NCBI RefSeq assembly: GCF_020880415.1
Contig: NZ_JAJIUJ010000018.1
Coordinates: forward strand, 1 to 55,761
DNA: 55,761 bases
Source of the DNA: Xanthomonas euvesicatoria pv. euvesicatoria
Lineage (GTDB): Bacteria > Pseudomonadota > Gammaproteobacteria > Xanthomonadales > Xanthomonadaceae
Direction of reading: 5' to 3'
In this document: positions 38,342-47,722 of the stretch, in pieces
Position numbering within the stretch: the first letter of the stretch is position 1
Layout of the letters: the number at the start of each line of letters is the position of its first letter
Position numbers and translations under genes: made by a program
Notes under the pieces: generated by a model
Told to the model about the DNA's origin: nothing
The model's database searches: none
What the model saw: only the letters and a program-made list of their open reading frames with translations

Positions 38342-39604
38342 TCACACATTCATTGCCGGCGGCTGCAGCTGATCCATGCGGATGCGGTTGGCGAACAACG
38401 AAAACGCCAGCATGCCGGCCAGCCCGCTGACACGGCTCACCCACGGCGGCAGCCAGCGTGGCGCGACCAGCACGCCGCTGTCGAACAACGGCGCAAAGCG
38501 CGCCACATCGCCCAATGCCATCTTGCCGGCGAACAGGTAACGGCACAGCTGCAGCTGGTCGCGCTGCAAGGAATGGCGGAAGAAGGTGTGCACCGCGACC
38601 AAACCACGCAGATACACGGTGTCCTTGGTGAACGCACCGCCGCCACTGGTCGGCACGCCGCGGAACACGCGCTGCGCCGACGAAAAACTTTCTGCAGCGC
38701 TCTGCCCGCCTGCGGTGAAATAGCGAAATACCTCGATGAAATCCGCACCCGAGCGTGCCATCGCAATCGCTTCGATGCGCAGGCTGATGCGCTTCATGCG
38801 CTCGATATCGATGCTGCCGGTGATCTGCTCGGCAAACGTGGCCAGGCCCTCCTGCGTTGCGGTCGTGCGCGGGGACGAAATGCCCAGGCTGGGCAGATGC
38901 ACCTGCGCGCGCCCGTTGAGCGCGGTCAGCGAATGCACCAGCGCTTCGTGATGGAACAGCTGCGCGCGGTCGTAATCGCTGAACGTGGCACCGGTGCGCA
39001 AGCGGATGCGATGCGCGCCGGCCGCCGCCTTGGCGAGCAGATCCGGATCGAGCGTGACAGTGATGACGCGCCCCTCGAAAAACCCGTCCAGATCGTTCTG
39101 CAACTGCATGCGCAAGGCGGTGGCCGAGACCGGCACCTGCTCTTCCGGCGCCATCAGTTCGCGATCCAGCTCCCGCGCGATCTGGATGAAATGCTGCGCC
39201 GCTTCGCGTGTGCTCGGCCCGTTGCCCGGCATCGGGTCCTCCGGCACGCCGAACAATTGCGCCGAGTATTCGCTCACCGCCGGGGTGCCCAACGACTCCA
39301 GCAAACCTGCTGCAAGACTCCAGCTATGCGCCGAATCGATGAGGTATTCACCCAGCGGATGATGCGGGTCGGCGTCCTTGGCGATGGCGGCCAGTTCGCG
39401 CCGGGTGTCGCCGAAATCCAGCGATGGATACTCGACCTGCGGCAATTCCGGCTGCCCGCGCGCCACGCTGTTGAGAAACGGCTCCTGCAGCGAGCGCGGC
39501 CAGCTGGCCAGGGCCAGCAGGCGCACACCGCGCACGGCCTTGACCAGGCGCGCATCCAGCGCCGCGTGATGGACGATGTCCGGCGGCCCCTTGCGCGAGG
39601 GCAT
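38342..39604 (-). CDS. QEGLA-motif protein, putative HExxxH metallopeptidase (DUF1704)
   Basis: Cytoplasmic protein of 420 aa with the QEGLA signature (residues 251-255, TATQEGLATFAEQ) of the family annotated as flavohemoglobin expression-modulating QEGLA-motif proteins. It also shows H219-E220-x3-H224 (HHEALVH), the zinc-binding pattern of the related eukaryotic DUF1704 tyrosine carboxypeptidase MATCAP, with E252 in QEGLA the likely third ligand. This suggests a peptidase, but no bacterial substrate is known. The ATG at 39604 overlaps the rsgA stop by 4 bases, so the two are translationally coupled. The upstream extension is antisense-like low-complexity sequence and was rejected. Confidence 0.85.
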   Translation of the reverse strand: MPSRKGPPDIVHHAALDARLVKAVRGVRLLALASWPRSLQEPFLNSVARGQPELPQVEYPSLDFGDTRRELAAIAKDADPHHPLGEYLIDSAHSWSLAAGLLESLGTPAVSEYSAQLFGVPEDPMPGNGPSTREAAQHFIQIARELDRELMAPEEQVPVSATALRMQLQNDLDGFFEGRVITVTLDPDLLAKAAAGAHRIRLRTGATFSDYDRAQLFHHEALVHSLTALNGRAQVHLPSLGISSPRTTATQEGLATFAEQITGSIDIERMKRISLRIEAIAMARSGADFIEVFRYFTAGGQSAAESFSSAQRVFRGVPTSGGGAFTKDTVYLRGLVAVHTFFRHSLQRDQLQLCRYLFAGKMALGDVARFAPLFDSGVLVAPRWLPPWVSRVSGLAGMLAFSLFANRIRMDQLQPPAMNV

Positions 39605-40695
39605 CAGCGCCGCCCGGGACGATCGACGCTGGCCGGCCGCTTGCCCGACCCCTTGCCGCGATTGTTCTGCGCAACGCGGGTGGCGAGCTTTTCGGCGGCG
39701 CTGGCCACTTCCACCCGCAGCTTCATGTAGTTGGCAACACGCTCCGGGTCCAGCTCGCCTGCGTCGATCGCCGCACGCACCGCACAGCCCGGCTCGGCGA
39801 TATGCGCGCAATCGTTGAAGCGGCACTGCGCCGCCAGGGCCTCCACGTCCGAAAAACCGCCTTCGGCCAGATCCTCTTCGCCGGTCGGCTTGAGCTCGCG
39901 CATACCAGGCGTGTCGATCAGGCACGCCCCGGACGGCAATGGAATCAACGCACGATGCGTGGTGGTGTGGCGGCCGCGCGAATCGTTCTCGCGCACCGCA
40001 TTGGTCTTCATCTTCTGCGTGCCGAGCAGCGTATTGGTCAGGGTCGATTTACCCGCACCGGACGAGCCCACCAGCACCGCCGTGCGGCCATCGCCCAGCC
40101 ACGGCCGCAACGCGGCCACGCTGTCCGGATCCTTGGCATTGACCGCGCGTAACGGAATGTTCTGCGCCTCCAGCTCTTCCAGCACCGCCAACGCATCCTC
40201 GGCGTATTCGGTCTGATCGGCCTTGGTCAGCACTACCACCGGCTGCGCACCGCCGCCGCCCACCAGCAACAGATAGCGCTCGATGCGGCGTGGATTGAAG
40301 TCCGCATCCAGCCCGCACACGATGAACACCGTATCGATATTGGCCGCGATCACCTGCTGGTGGTAATGCTCGCCGGCCGCCCCCCGCTTGATCGAGGTGC
40401 GTCGCGGCAGCAGCGCCACGATGCGCTTGCCCTCCATCAACACCCAATCGCCCACCGCCGCCCGCTCATGGCTGGGAAAGCGCGGCCGCTGCCACTCCGG
40501 CAACGACTCGGCCTTGACGCTGGCCTGAGGCGTATCGGCCGCCACATAGCCGGTGCGATGCTGCTCCACCACCCGCGCCGGCAATGCCTGCGGATGCGCA
40601 GCGAAGATCGCCTGCCAGGCCGCCTCTTCAGGCGGCCCCGGCCAGGGCCAGCCGATGGATTGGAGGGTGGGGTAGTCGGGGGGTGTGTCGCTCAT
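39604..40695 (-). CDS. rsgA: RsgA, small-subunit ribosome maturation GTPase
   Basis: Cytoplasmic circularly permuted GTPase of 363 aa that helps finish 30S subunit assembly. Motif order is the permuted one: G4 (VVLTKAD), then G1 P-loop (GSSGAGKST), G2 (RHTTTHR) and G3 (DTPGMRE). A C-terminal zinc-finger region (CRFNDCAHIAEPGCAV) follows, then a basic tail. It is translationally coupled to the QEGLA-motif gene downstream and is divergent from the transaminase gene. Confidence 0.95.
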   Translation of the reverse strand: MSDTPPDYPTLQSIGWPWPGPPEEAAWQAIFAAHPQALPARVVEQHRTGYVAADTPQASVKAESLPEWQRPRFPSHERAAVGDWVLMEGKRIVALLPRRTSIKRGAAGEHYHQQVIAANIDTVFIVCGLDADFNPRRIERYLLLVGGGGAQPVVVLTKADQTEYAEDALAVLEELEAQNIPLRAVNAKDPDSVAALRPWLGDGRTAVLVGSSGAGKSTLTNTLLGTQKMKTNAVRENDSRGRHTTTHRALIPLPSGACLIDTPGMRELKPTGEEDLAEGGFSDVEALAAQCRFNDCAHIAEPGCAVRAAIDAGELDPERVANYMKLRVEVASAAEKLATRVAQNNRGKGSGKRPASVDRPGRR

Positions 40696-40848
40696 GGGGC
40701 GATTCTAGCTGGCTGGCCGCAGCGGCTTGTGCAAGCGCGTGCTGCACCGTGCCTGACGCGCCGCTTGACATCGTTGCCGATGCAAGCATGTCCGCTTGTC
40801 ATATTTCCGATACCATGCCAAGCCTCACGCCTACAACCGGCCCGTCGC

Positions 40849-42120
40849 ATGTCCACTGCCCCGCAAAAGCCGCTCGCCATCCGCGAGCGTCTGTCCGAAG
40901 TCCGCTACGAGATCCGGGGCGAACTGGCGCGGCGAGCGCGGGAGTTGGAGGCGCAGGGCCGCAAGCTGATCAAGCTCAATATCGGCAACCCCGGTGCATT
41001 CGGATTCCGTGCGCCGGAGCATCTGCAGCGCGCCATTGCCGACGACATGGGCCGCACCGATCCATATACCCATCAGCAAGGCCTGCCGGAGGCGCGCGAA
41101 GCGGTTGCCACCGCGTACTCGCGGCGCCAGCATCCGGATGCGCATCCGGACCGCATCTTCATCGGCAACGGCGTCAGCGAGCTGATCGATCTGTCGCTGC
41201 GGGCGCTGCTCAATCCCGGCGACGAAGTACTGGTGCCCTCGCCCGACTATCCGCTGTGGTCGGCGGCGACCATCCTCAATGACGGCCGCCCGGTGTATTA
41301 CCGCTGCGCGCCGGAAAACGGCTTCCAGCCGGACCCGGTGGAGATCGAGACGCTGGTGTCCTCGCGCACCCGCGCCATCGTGCTGATCAATCCGAACAAC
41401 CCCAGCGGCGCCAGTTATTCGCGCGAGCTGCTGGAGCGCATCGTGGCGATCGCCACCAAGCACAATCTGCTGCTGATGGTCGATGAGATCTACGACCAGG
41501 TGCTGTACGACGACGCGGCCTTCGTGCCGGTCGCACCGCTGGCCGGTGCGCACCCGTGCATCACCTTCAGCGGCCTGAGCAAGGTGCATCGCGCCTGCGG
41601 TTGGCGCGTGGGCTGGGCGCTGCTGTCGGGCGACCAAGCGCGCATCAACGACCTGCGCAATGCGATGGACCTGCTCGGCGCGCTGCGCCTGTGCGCCAAT
41701 GTGCCAGGCCAGTACGCCATCGATGCGGCCGTGAACGGGCCGGACACCATCTCGGCGCTGTGCGCGCCGGGCGGCCGCCTGTATGAAACCCGCCGCGCGG
41801 TGATCGAGGCCTGTGCGGCCAGCGAGCATCTGCAGCTGGTGGCACCGGCCGGGGCGCTGTATGCGTTCCCGGCGGTGGTGGGCGCGGCGGCGCGCAACTT
41901 CGACGATCATGCGTTCGCACTCGATCTGATGAACGAGGAAGGCGTGCTGGTGGTTCCCGGCTCCAGCTTCAACGTGCCGTATCGCCACCATTTCCGCGTG
42001 ACCCTGATGCCGGAAGCCGGTGTGATGCGCGATGTGTTCGCCCGCATCGACCGTGCATTGGCACGCCGCGCCGAGGCCATTACCAAGGTGGTTCCACTCA
42101 AGCCACGCAACGTGGCCTGA
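40849..42120 (+). CDS. alaA: Alanine/aspartate-type aminotransferase (AlaA-like)
   Basis: PLP-dependent fold-type I aminotransferase of 423 aa, likely alanine transaminase interconverting pyruvate/glutamate and alanine/2-oxoglutarate. Family blocks: LIKLNIGNPGAFGF, YTHQQGLPEAREAV, INPNNPSGA, LMVDEIYDQVLYD and the PLP lysine in FSGLSKVHRACGWRVGW. The ATG at 40849 (MSTAPQKPLAIRERLSEVRYE) matches the AlaA N-terminus. Its stop and the start of the SGNH hydrolase share one base (TGATG), so the two are coupled. Confidence 0.9.
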   Translation: MSTAPQKPLAIRERLSEVRYEIRGELARRARELEAQGRKLIKLNIGNPGAFGFRAPEHLQRAIADDMGRTDPYTHQQGLPEAREAVATAYSRRQHPDAHPDRIFIGNGVSELIDLSLRALLNPGDEVLVPSPDYPLWSAATILNDGRPVYYRCAPENGFQPDPVEIETLVSSRTRAIVLINPNNPSGASYSRELLERIVAIATKHNLLLMVDEIYDQVLYDDAAFVPVAPLAGAHPCITFSGLSKVHRACGWRVGWALLSGDQARINDLRNAMDLLGALRLCANVPGQYAIDAAVNGPDTISALCAPGGRLYETRRAVIEACAASEHLQLVAPAGALYAFPAVVGAAARNFDDHAFALDLMNEEGVLVVPGSSFNVPYRHHFRVTLMPEAGVMRDVFARIDRALARRAEAITKVVPLKPRNVA

Positions 42121-42770
42121 TGACTGCGCCTGGCGCGCCGCTGCGCTATCTGGCGCTCGGCGATTCGTACACCATCGGCGAAGGCGTTGCGCCTGCCCAG
42201 CGTTGGCCTTCGCAACTGGTCGTTGGCTTACGTGCATACGGTTGGAACGTGGCGCCGCCGCAGATCATCGCCACCACCGGCTGGACCACCGACGAATTGC
42301 AGGCCGGGATCGACGCGGCAGCCCCGCAGGGTCCGTTCGACCTGGTGAGCTTGTTGATTGGCGTCAACAATCAGTATCGCGGGCGCCCATTGGACGAGTA
42401 CCGCCAGCAGTTCGACGCCCTGCTGCTGCGTGCAATTGCATGCGCGAACGGCCACCCGGCACGCGTGTTCGTGCTGTCGATTCCCGATTGGGGCCTGACC
42501 CCGTTTGCGCGCGCGCGCAGTGGCGATGCCGCGTTGATCGGTGCGCAGATCGACGCGTTCAATGCAATCGCTGCCGACCGCTGCAGTGCACATGCGGTGC
42601 GCTTTGTCGACATCACGGCCACCAGCCGCGATGGCGGCGATGCGGTGGACATGCTGGTGGACGACGGTTTGCATCCTTCCGGCGCAATGTATGCGCGTTG
42701 GACGGCACTGGCGCTACCGGCAGCGCGCGATGCGTTGGGCGCAACTGGGTCGTTGGACACGATCGTCTAA
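42120..42770 (+). CDS. SGNH/GDSL-type hydrolase
   Basis: Small esterase-like protein of 216 aa. Conserved blocks: block I GDSYTIGEG with the nucleophilic Ser, block III GVNNQY with the Asn, and block V DDGLHPSG with the catalytic Asp and His. No signal peptide, so probably cytoplasmic. Its start overlaps the aminotransferase stop by one base. Substrate not predictable; relatives include lysophospholipases and carbohydrate esterases. Confidence 0.87.
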   Translation: MTAPGAPLRYLALGDSYTIGEGVAPAQRWPSQLVVGLRAYGWNVAPPQIIATTGWTTDELQAGIDAAAPQGPFDLVSLLIGVNNQYRGRPLDEYRQQFDALLLRAIACANGHPARVFVLSIPDWGLTPFARARSGDAALIGAQIDAFNAIAADRCSAHAVRFVDITATSRDGGDAVDMLVDDGLHPSGAMYARWTALALPAARDALGATGSLDTIV

Positions 42771-43194
42771 GCGTAGCTGGGCAACACAGACCGGGCTGCT
42801 GCCAGGTAGCTGCGGCCGGCGCCCGGAATCAGGATTCACCAACCGTACGCTGCAGTTCTTGCATGCGGCCCAAGCCCATCTGCTGGCTGCGCGCAACATC
42901 TTGGCAAGGCACCAAGTCACAGCGTTTTGCTGCGCTTCTCTGCCGCGGTTGTGCGCGCGTGGGTTTGCACCTGCCTCCACAGCGCGAGATGTCGCACGCA
43001 ATCAATGCCAGCCCTCTTTACGTCGATGCGGTAGCAGCAGGCGTTGCAGCCAGGTCTTTCGATCCGCGCAGGTCGGATACCAGCCACCGATGCATCCGTG
43101 GGCACGCATCGCAAACTGCCAACCCGCCCTACCCCAACCAGCCCGGCAGGCCCTAAGCTAGCCGCGCAGCACGCCTGATTGCCAAGGAACGACA
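42771..43194. other. 424-bp gap before the methyltransferase gene
   Basis: No recognisable gene, repeat or terminator. Short open frames on both strands lack family features. The only assigned signal is the AAGGAA ribosome-binding site at 43184-43189 for the downstream TTG start. Confidence 0.45.
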
Positions 43195-43890
43195 TTGCAC
43201 ACCACTGCCACCCAACCGATGAGCCGCGCGCAGGCGTTGACGATTGCACGCGCATTTCTGCCGGCGCATCCGCTGGGCAACCGCTACGACTACTACTACA
43301 CGCAAGCCAAGCTGCGCACCGACCCGCTGTATCCGGGCGTGCTGGCCGAGCTGCGCACGACCACGGCGCCGGTGCTGGATCTGGGCTGCGGGCTCGGCCT
43401 GCTGGCCCATGCACTGCGCGCCGATGGCCAGGCCTTGGCCTATCACGGCGTGGATGTGGATGCGTCCAAGATTCGCCGCGCACAGCACATCGCGCAGCGC
43501 TCGAACCTGGGCGCTACCAAGTTCGAGGTGGTCGATCTGAGCGTGGCGTGGCCGCAGCATCGGGGCAGCGTCACCATCCTGGATGTGCTGCAGTATCTGC
43601 AAGCGGACATGCAGGTCAGTCTGCTGCGCAGCGTGGCGCAGATGCTCACGCCCGGCGCGAAGCTGGTGATTCGGAGCGCGCTGGGCGATGCCAGCAGCCG
43701 TGGCCGCACCAGCCGTGTCACCGACGTCCTGGCGCACCTGAGCGGCTGGATGCAGCGGATGCCGCGCAGCTATCCCACGCGCGAGAGCCTGCAGGCGCAC
43801 CTGGACGCAGCCGGTCTGCGCGCCACGTTTGCGCCGTTGTATGGCAACACGCCCTTCAACAACTGGCTGATCGTTGCAGAGCCACGCTGA
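43195..43890 (+). CDS. SAM-dependent methyltransferase
   Basis: Cytoplasmic class I methyltransferase of 231 aa. The SAM-binding motif I is VLDLGCGLGLLAHAL; motif II is YHGVDVDASKIRRA; and a post-motif is GSVTILDVLQYL. The start is unusual: a TTG at 43195 has a good AAGGAA ribosome-binding site six bases upstream, while the first ATG (43219, residue 9) has none. Substrate unknown. Confidence 0.85.
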   Translation: MHTTATQPMSRAQALTIARAFLPAHPLGNRYDYYYTQAKLRTDPLYPGVLAELRTTTAPVLDLGCGLGLLAHALRADGQALAYHGVDVDASKIRRAQHIAQRSNLGATKFEVVDLSVAWPQHRGSVTILDVLQYLQADMQVSLLRSVAQMLTPGAKLVIRSALGDASSRGRTSRVTDVLAHLSGWMQRMPRSYPTRESLQAHLDAAGLRATFAPLYGNTPFNNWLIVAEPR

Positions 43891-44036
43891 GCGCGGCAGG
43901 CGACGGGCACACGTTGCGAGCAATCGTCGACCAGACGTCGAAGCGGGGAAGGAACTGTCATGTCTGGGCGGCGCATGCCGCGCCAACACCGGCAGCGCCC
44001 GCCAGGCGGCGACTGCAATTGTTTTGTCCGTCGCGC

Positions 44037-44828
44037 TTAATCCGGCCGCCGCCCCACCAACCCGCGCGCCTGCATCGCCTCCAGCACGCCGCGCAGGATG
44101 GTGAGGTTGTGGCCGTGCGCAGCGCCTTCATGCAGCAGCACGATGGCGCCGGGTTGCAGGTCGCGCACGATGCGGGCGATGGTGGTGTCCGGCTCGCATT
44201 GCACGCCGTCGAAGCCGCGCGCGCTCCAGGCCACCCGGGTCAGCCCGTGCGCGCGCAGCGGCGAGGCGACGAAAGGGTTGGTCATGCCGACCACCGAGCG
44301 GTACAGCCGTGGCGCCTGGCCGGTAATGCACGCCAGCACGCGCTGCGCCTGGCCGATTTCCTGCGCCATCCGGCGCGGCCCCAGCGCCCAGAACCAGGCT
44401 TGCGGATGGGTGTGGCTGTGGTTGCCGATGCCATGCCCGCGCCGCACCATGTCGCGCACCAGCTCGGGCCGCTGCTCGGCACGCGCGCCGACCAGGAAGA
44501 ACGTTGCCTTGGCGTCGTAAGCATCCAGCAGGTCGAGGATGGCTGGGGTGTCGTCGGACGGGCCATCGTCGATGGTCAACCAGACATGCGGCGCGCGACC
44601 GGGTAGCCGCGCCAGCACCGGCGCATACAGCCGCGCGCGCGGCAGGAACACCGGCACCACGAACAGCGCGTGCGACAGCAGCAGCGCAGGCAGCCCCCAG
44701 GCCCAGCCCAGATGCCACCACAGCAGTGCCACCGCTGCCTGCGAGAGGGCCAATAGGCCCACCCAGCGGTAGGGGCGCGAAGGGGTGCGATACAGCGTTT
44801 CCGGCGTGGTCATGCCCAATGATGCCAT
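44037..44828 (-). CDS. Membrane-anchored polysaccharide deacetylase (NodB domain)
   Basis: About 263 aa. Two N-terminal hydrophobic segments (residues ~20-60) are followed by a carbohydrate esterase 4/NodB domain: motif 1 LTIDDGPSDDTP, motif 2 GHGIGNHSHTHPQ and a YRSVVGMTNPFV segment. It likely removes acetyl groups from a membrane-linked or periplasmic glycan. Either ATG, at 44828 (MASLGMTT) or 44813 (MTTPETLY), is possible; neither has a strong ribosome-binding site. It is divergent from the glutaredoxin gene. Confidence 0.85.
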   Translation of the reverse strand: MASLGMTTPETLYRTPSRPYRWVGLLALSQAAVALLWWHLGWAWGLPALLLSHALFVVPVFLPRARLYAPVLARLPGRAPHVWLTIDDGPSDDTPAILDLLDAYDAKATFFLVGARAEQRPELVRDMVRRGHGIGNHSHTHPQAWFWALGPRRMAQEIGQAQRVLACITGQAPRLYRSVVGMTNPFVASPLRAHGLTRVAWSARGFDGVQCEPDTTIARIVRDLQPGAIVLLHEGAAHGHNLTILRGVLEAMQARGLVGRRPD

Positions 44829-44873
44829 GCGGCGTAGAATGCCCGGTCTCCACGCTGCCACCCAAGTGCTGCC

Positions 44874-45800
44874 ATGTCTCTCGATCCCGCCCTGCGTTCC
44901 CGTATCGATACGCTGCTGCAATCCAGCCGCGTGGTGCTCTTCATGAAAGGCCAGCCCGGCATGCCGCAGTGCGGTTTTTCGGCCAAGGCGGTCGGCGTGC
45001 TGGACGGTCTGGGCATCGACTATGCCCACGTCAACGTGCTGGCCGACCAGGAAATCCGCGAGGGCATCAAGGCCTATGGCGACTGGCCGACCATCCCGCA
45101 GCTGTACGTGGACGGCGAGCTGATCGGCGGCAGCGACATCATCGTGCAGATGGCCGACAGCGGAGAGCTGAGCAGCATGCTCGGCCTGCAGGCGCCCGAC
45201 CGCAGCCCGCCCAAGATCACCATCACCCCCGCCGCGGTCGAGATGCTCAAAAGTGCGCTGGCCGATGCGCCGGATGCCTCGCTGACGCTGGCCATCGATG
45301 CCAATTTCCAGCCCAATTTCCAGCTGGCGCCGACCAACCCGAACGCCATTGCGGCTGAATCCAACGGGCTGCGCGTGCAGTTCGACCTGGCCAGCGCGCG
45401 TCGTGCCGACGGCATCACCATCGACTGGGTCGACGACATCCGCGGCCGTGGCCTGGCCATCGATAACCCCAATGCGCCCAAGCCGGTGCAGGAGCTGTCG
45501 GTGCGCGATGCCGACGACCGTCTCAAGGCCGGCAGCCTGACCCTGGTGGACGTGCGCCCGGCCGACGAGCGCGCACTGGCCACGGTGGCCGCACCGTTCC
45601 GCACGCTGGATGCGCACGAGCGCGCCGCCATCGAACAGTTGCCCAAGGACACCCCGCTGGCGTTCCTGTGCCACCGCGGCGGCCGCAGCCTTCAGGCCGC
45701 CGAACATTTCCGTGGGCTGGGCTTCACCAATGTCTACAACGTCACCGGCGGCATCGATGCGTGGTCGGACGAGGTGGACAACGGCGTGGCGAAATACTGA
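44874..45800 (+). CDS. grxD: Three-domain monothiol glutaredoxin (Grx-HesB-like-rhodanese)
   Basis: Protein of 308 aa. Residues 1-105 form a monothiol glutaredoxin with the CGFS active site (C33), as in Grx4 proteins that carry [2Fe-2S] clusters. Residues about 112-205 resemble an A-type carrier (HesB/IscA; ITITPAAVEMLKSAL, RGLAIDNPNAPKP) but contain no Cys, so this part cannot bind a cluster in the usual way. Residues 208-305 form a rhodanese domain with active-site loop CHRGGRS (C266). The likely role is iron-sulfur cluster or sulfur trafficking. Known relatives in xanthomonads share this fusion. A TAGAAT -10-like box lies about 45 bp upstream. Confidence 0.9.
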   Translation: MSLDPALRSRIDTLLQSSRVVLFMKGQPGMPQCGFSAKAVGVLDGLGIDYAHVNVLADQEIREGIKAYGDWPTIPQLYVDGELIGGSDIIVQMADSGELSSMLGLQAPDRSPPKITITPAAVEMLKSALADAPDASLTLAIDANFQPNFQLAPTNPNAIAAESNGLRVQFDLASARRADGITIDWVDDIRGRGLAIDNPNAPKPVQELSVRDADDRLKAGSLTLVDVRPADERALATVAAPFRTLDAHERAAIEQLPKDTPLAFLCHRGGRSLQAAEHFRGLGFTNVYNVTGGIDAWSDEVDNGVAKY

Positions 45801-45937
45801 GCAACACATCGGCGGTCGTCGCACGGTTGCGGCTGCCGCTCGCCGGTCATGCTTCCTGGGTAGACTGCTGCGCTTGCGACAACCGCGTGACCGCGGTTCG
45901 CCAAGAGGCAACCTAGGCCGGCGCACCTCAGACCGAA

Positions 45938-45966
45938 ACGGGCGCTCCCTGGAGCGCCCGTTTTTT
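45938..45966 (+). terminator. Intrinsic terminator after the glutaredoxin gene
   Basis: Perfect 11-bp stem ACGGGCGCTCC (45938-45948) and GGAGCGCCCGT (45951-45961), followed by TTTTTT through 45966. This is one of the clearest terminators in the window. Confidence 0.88.
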
Positions 45967-45998
45967 CATGGATCACCCTGCACAAGGACATCGCTGCA

Positions 45999-46868
45999 AT
46001 GCATACCCGCCTGCTCTCTGTCGCCCTGGCCGCGCTGCTGCCGTTGGCCACCCACGCCGCCGAACCGTCGCGCGCGGTGCTATTGGTCCAGACCTACGAC
46101 AACCAGCCGACCGACGATCCGCTGGAATACATCCCGGTCTGGCTCGGCGAGGGTATCGCCAGGGAATCGACCCTGCCCGAGGCGCTGCTGGGCCAGCCGT
46201 TGCGGGTCTTCAACGCAGGCGTTTCCACCGGCAACGTGCGGCTTGCGGCACTGACGGTAGACGACAACAGCATGTGCGGCGGCACCGCGAAGCTGCGCAT
46301 CAAGGGCAACCCCACGCTGTCCGACTCGCCGCTGCTGTCGACCGTGGATGTGAATCCCGGCAAGCGCTTTGCCGGCCGCGCAGCCACCGCCAGCGAACAG
46401 GCCGAGCTGTTTGCACAGGTCAACAACACCGCGCCGCTGCGCAAGCGCGTCAAGCCGGCAGCCCTGGCGCAGGCGCTGGCCGCGTTCGATGCCGATCGCG
46501 CGCAGGATCTGGCGGCGCTGCAGATCGTCACCGATACGCAGCAACCGCAGCGACGCGTGGCGATCCTGACCTCCAACCATCCCATCGAGACCGGCAACCC
46601 GGACAACCCCACCGGCGTGCTCGTCGTCCTTGCGATCTTCGAGCATGACGGCAGCCGTTGGCAGTTCCGCAAGGGTCACGCTGCCAGCGGCTGCGACGAT
46701 TGCGAAGACCTGCCGCTGCGCACGCATCTGCTGCAGTTCGGCGATATCGACGGCAACGGCACGCTCGATTTCGTGCTGGCCGAAAGCGGCTACGAAAGTT
46801 ACGGGTTTTCTCTGCTGCTCGGCGAAGGCGCCAGCTGGCGGTCGGAAGCATTGCCGGGCGGCTGCTGA
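45999..46868 (+). CDS. Secreted hypothetical protein
   Basis: Protein of 289 aa with a signal peptide MHTRLLSVALAALLPLATHAA. No known enzyme family recognised. A segment FGDIDGNGTLDFVLAESGYESYGF resembles an FG-GAP/VCBS-type D-x-D-x-N-G calcium-like motif. There are two Cys close together (GCDDCED) and one at the C-terminus. The ATG has AAGGA upstream. It lies alone after the glutaredoxin terminator, so it probably has its own promoter. Location is likely periplasmic. Confidence 0.7.
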   Translation: MHTRLLSVALAALLPLATHAAEPSRAVLLVQTYDNQPTDDPLEYIPVWLGEGIARESTLPEALLGQPLRVFNAGVSTGNVRLAALTVDDNSMCGGTAKLRIKGNPTLSDSPLLSTVDVNPGKRFAGRAATASEQAELFAQVNNTAPLRKRVKPAALAQALAAFDADRAQDLAALQIVTDTQQPQRRVAILTSNHPIETGNPDNPTGVLVVLAIFEHDGSRWQFRKGHAASGCDDCEDLPLRTHLLQFGDIDGNGTLDFVLAESGYESYGFSLLLGEGASWRSEALPGGC

Positions 46869-47022
46869 TCGGTGTTGACTGCTTGCACGCTGCCCGGTGC
46901 GGCATGCGCAGGGCGGCATCTTCTGCGTTGCGATGCCCACCTGTGCCCGGCTGCAGCAGCGTCGTTACCCACGCTGCACGGCAGACCTCGATCATCGACA
47001 TGCAGATCGCCGATGCAGGTCT

Positions 47023-47583
47023 TCAACCGGCAAATCCACCCTCATCCAGAAACTGCTGCTCTTCTGCCGTGGTCTCACGTCCCAGCACCGCATTGCGGTG
47101 CGGGAACCGGCCAAAGCGCTCAATGATGCGCTGATGCTCCAGCGCCCAGTGGGTGGTCTGTGCATCGCCCAGTGCAGTGATCAGCTGCACCGCGCGCGCC
47201 TGCTCATCGGCGTGTTCGGCATGCTCGAAGGGCAGATAGAAAAACAGACGCAGTTGCGCCGACACCTGTTGATCGAAGCCGCTGGCGAGCGCCTGTTTGG
47301 CGTACCGCAGTGCCAGGCCATCGGTGGCATAGGCATGCGCACTGCCGCGAAACGCATTGCGTGGAAATTGATCCAGCAGGATCAGCAAGGCCAGTGCATC
47401 TTCGGCGCGTGCCATCCACTGCGCGTACTCACCCCGTGCGGCGGCAAAATGCTGCTCGCTGAAGTGTTGGCGAAAATTGGCATCGAAGGCGTCGTTGTGC
47501 GTGAACCAGCGCGCCGCGCCGGCAAGCTCCCAGAAAGCCAACACCACATCGGCCTGCTTGTTGCGCTCTGTTTTGGCAATCAT
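47023..47583 (-). CDS. DUF924 family protein
   Basis: All-helical cytoplasmic protein of 186 aa: ADVVLAFWELAGAARWF, LILLDQFPRNAFRGSAHAYATDGLAL, FFYLPFEHAEHADEQARAV and RFGRFPHRNAVLGR are hallmark DUF924 blocks (tetratricopeptide-like fold). Function unknown. The start MIAKTERN at 47583 was chosen for its AGGGG site eight bases upstream; an ATG at 47610 is an alternative. It is divergent from the amidohydrolase pair. Confidence 0.88.
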   Translation of the reverse strand: MIAKTERNKQADVVLAFWELAGAARWFTHNDAFDANFRQHFSEQHFAAARGEYAQWMARAEDALALLILLDQFPRNAFRGSAHAYATDGLALRYAKQALASGFDQQVSAQLRLFFYLPFEHAEHADEQARAVQLITALGDAQTTHWALEHQRIIERFGRFPHRNAVLGRETTAEEQQFLDEGGFAG

Positions 47584-47722
47584 CGGCACATCCCCTGACG
47601 AATTCGGCATAGCATGCACGGGTGCATGTGATGAGCCCGCCGCTCTCGACCTCCAGCACTTGGCAAGCACGCCGCCGACGACTAGGTTGGCGGCTGACGT
47701 TTTCGTGTTACCGGGGAAATCC

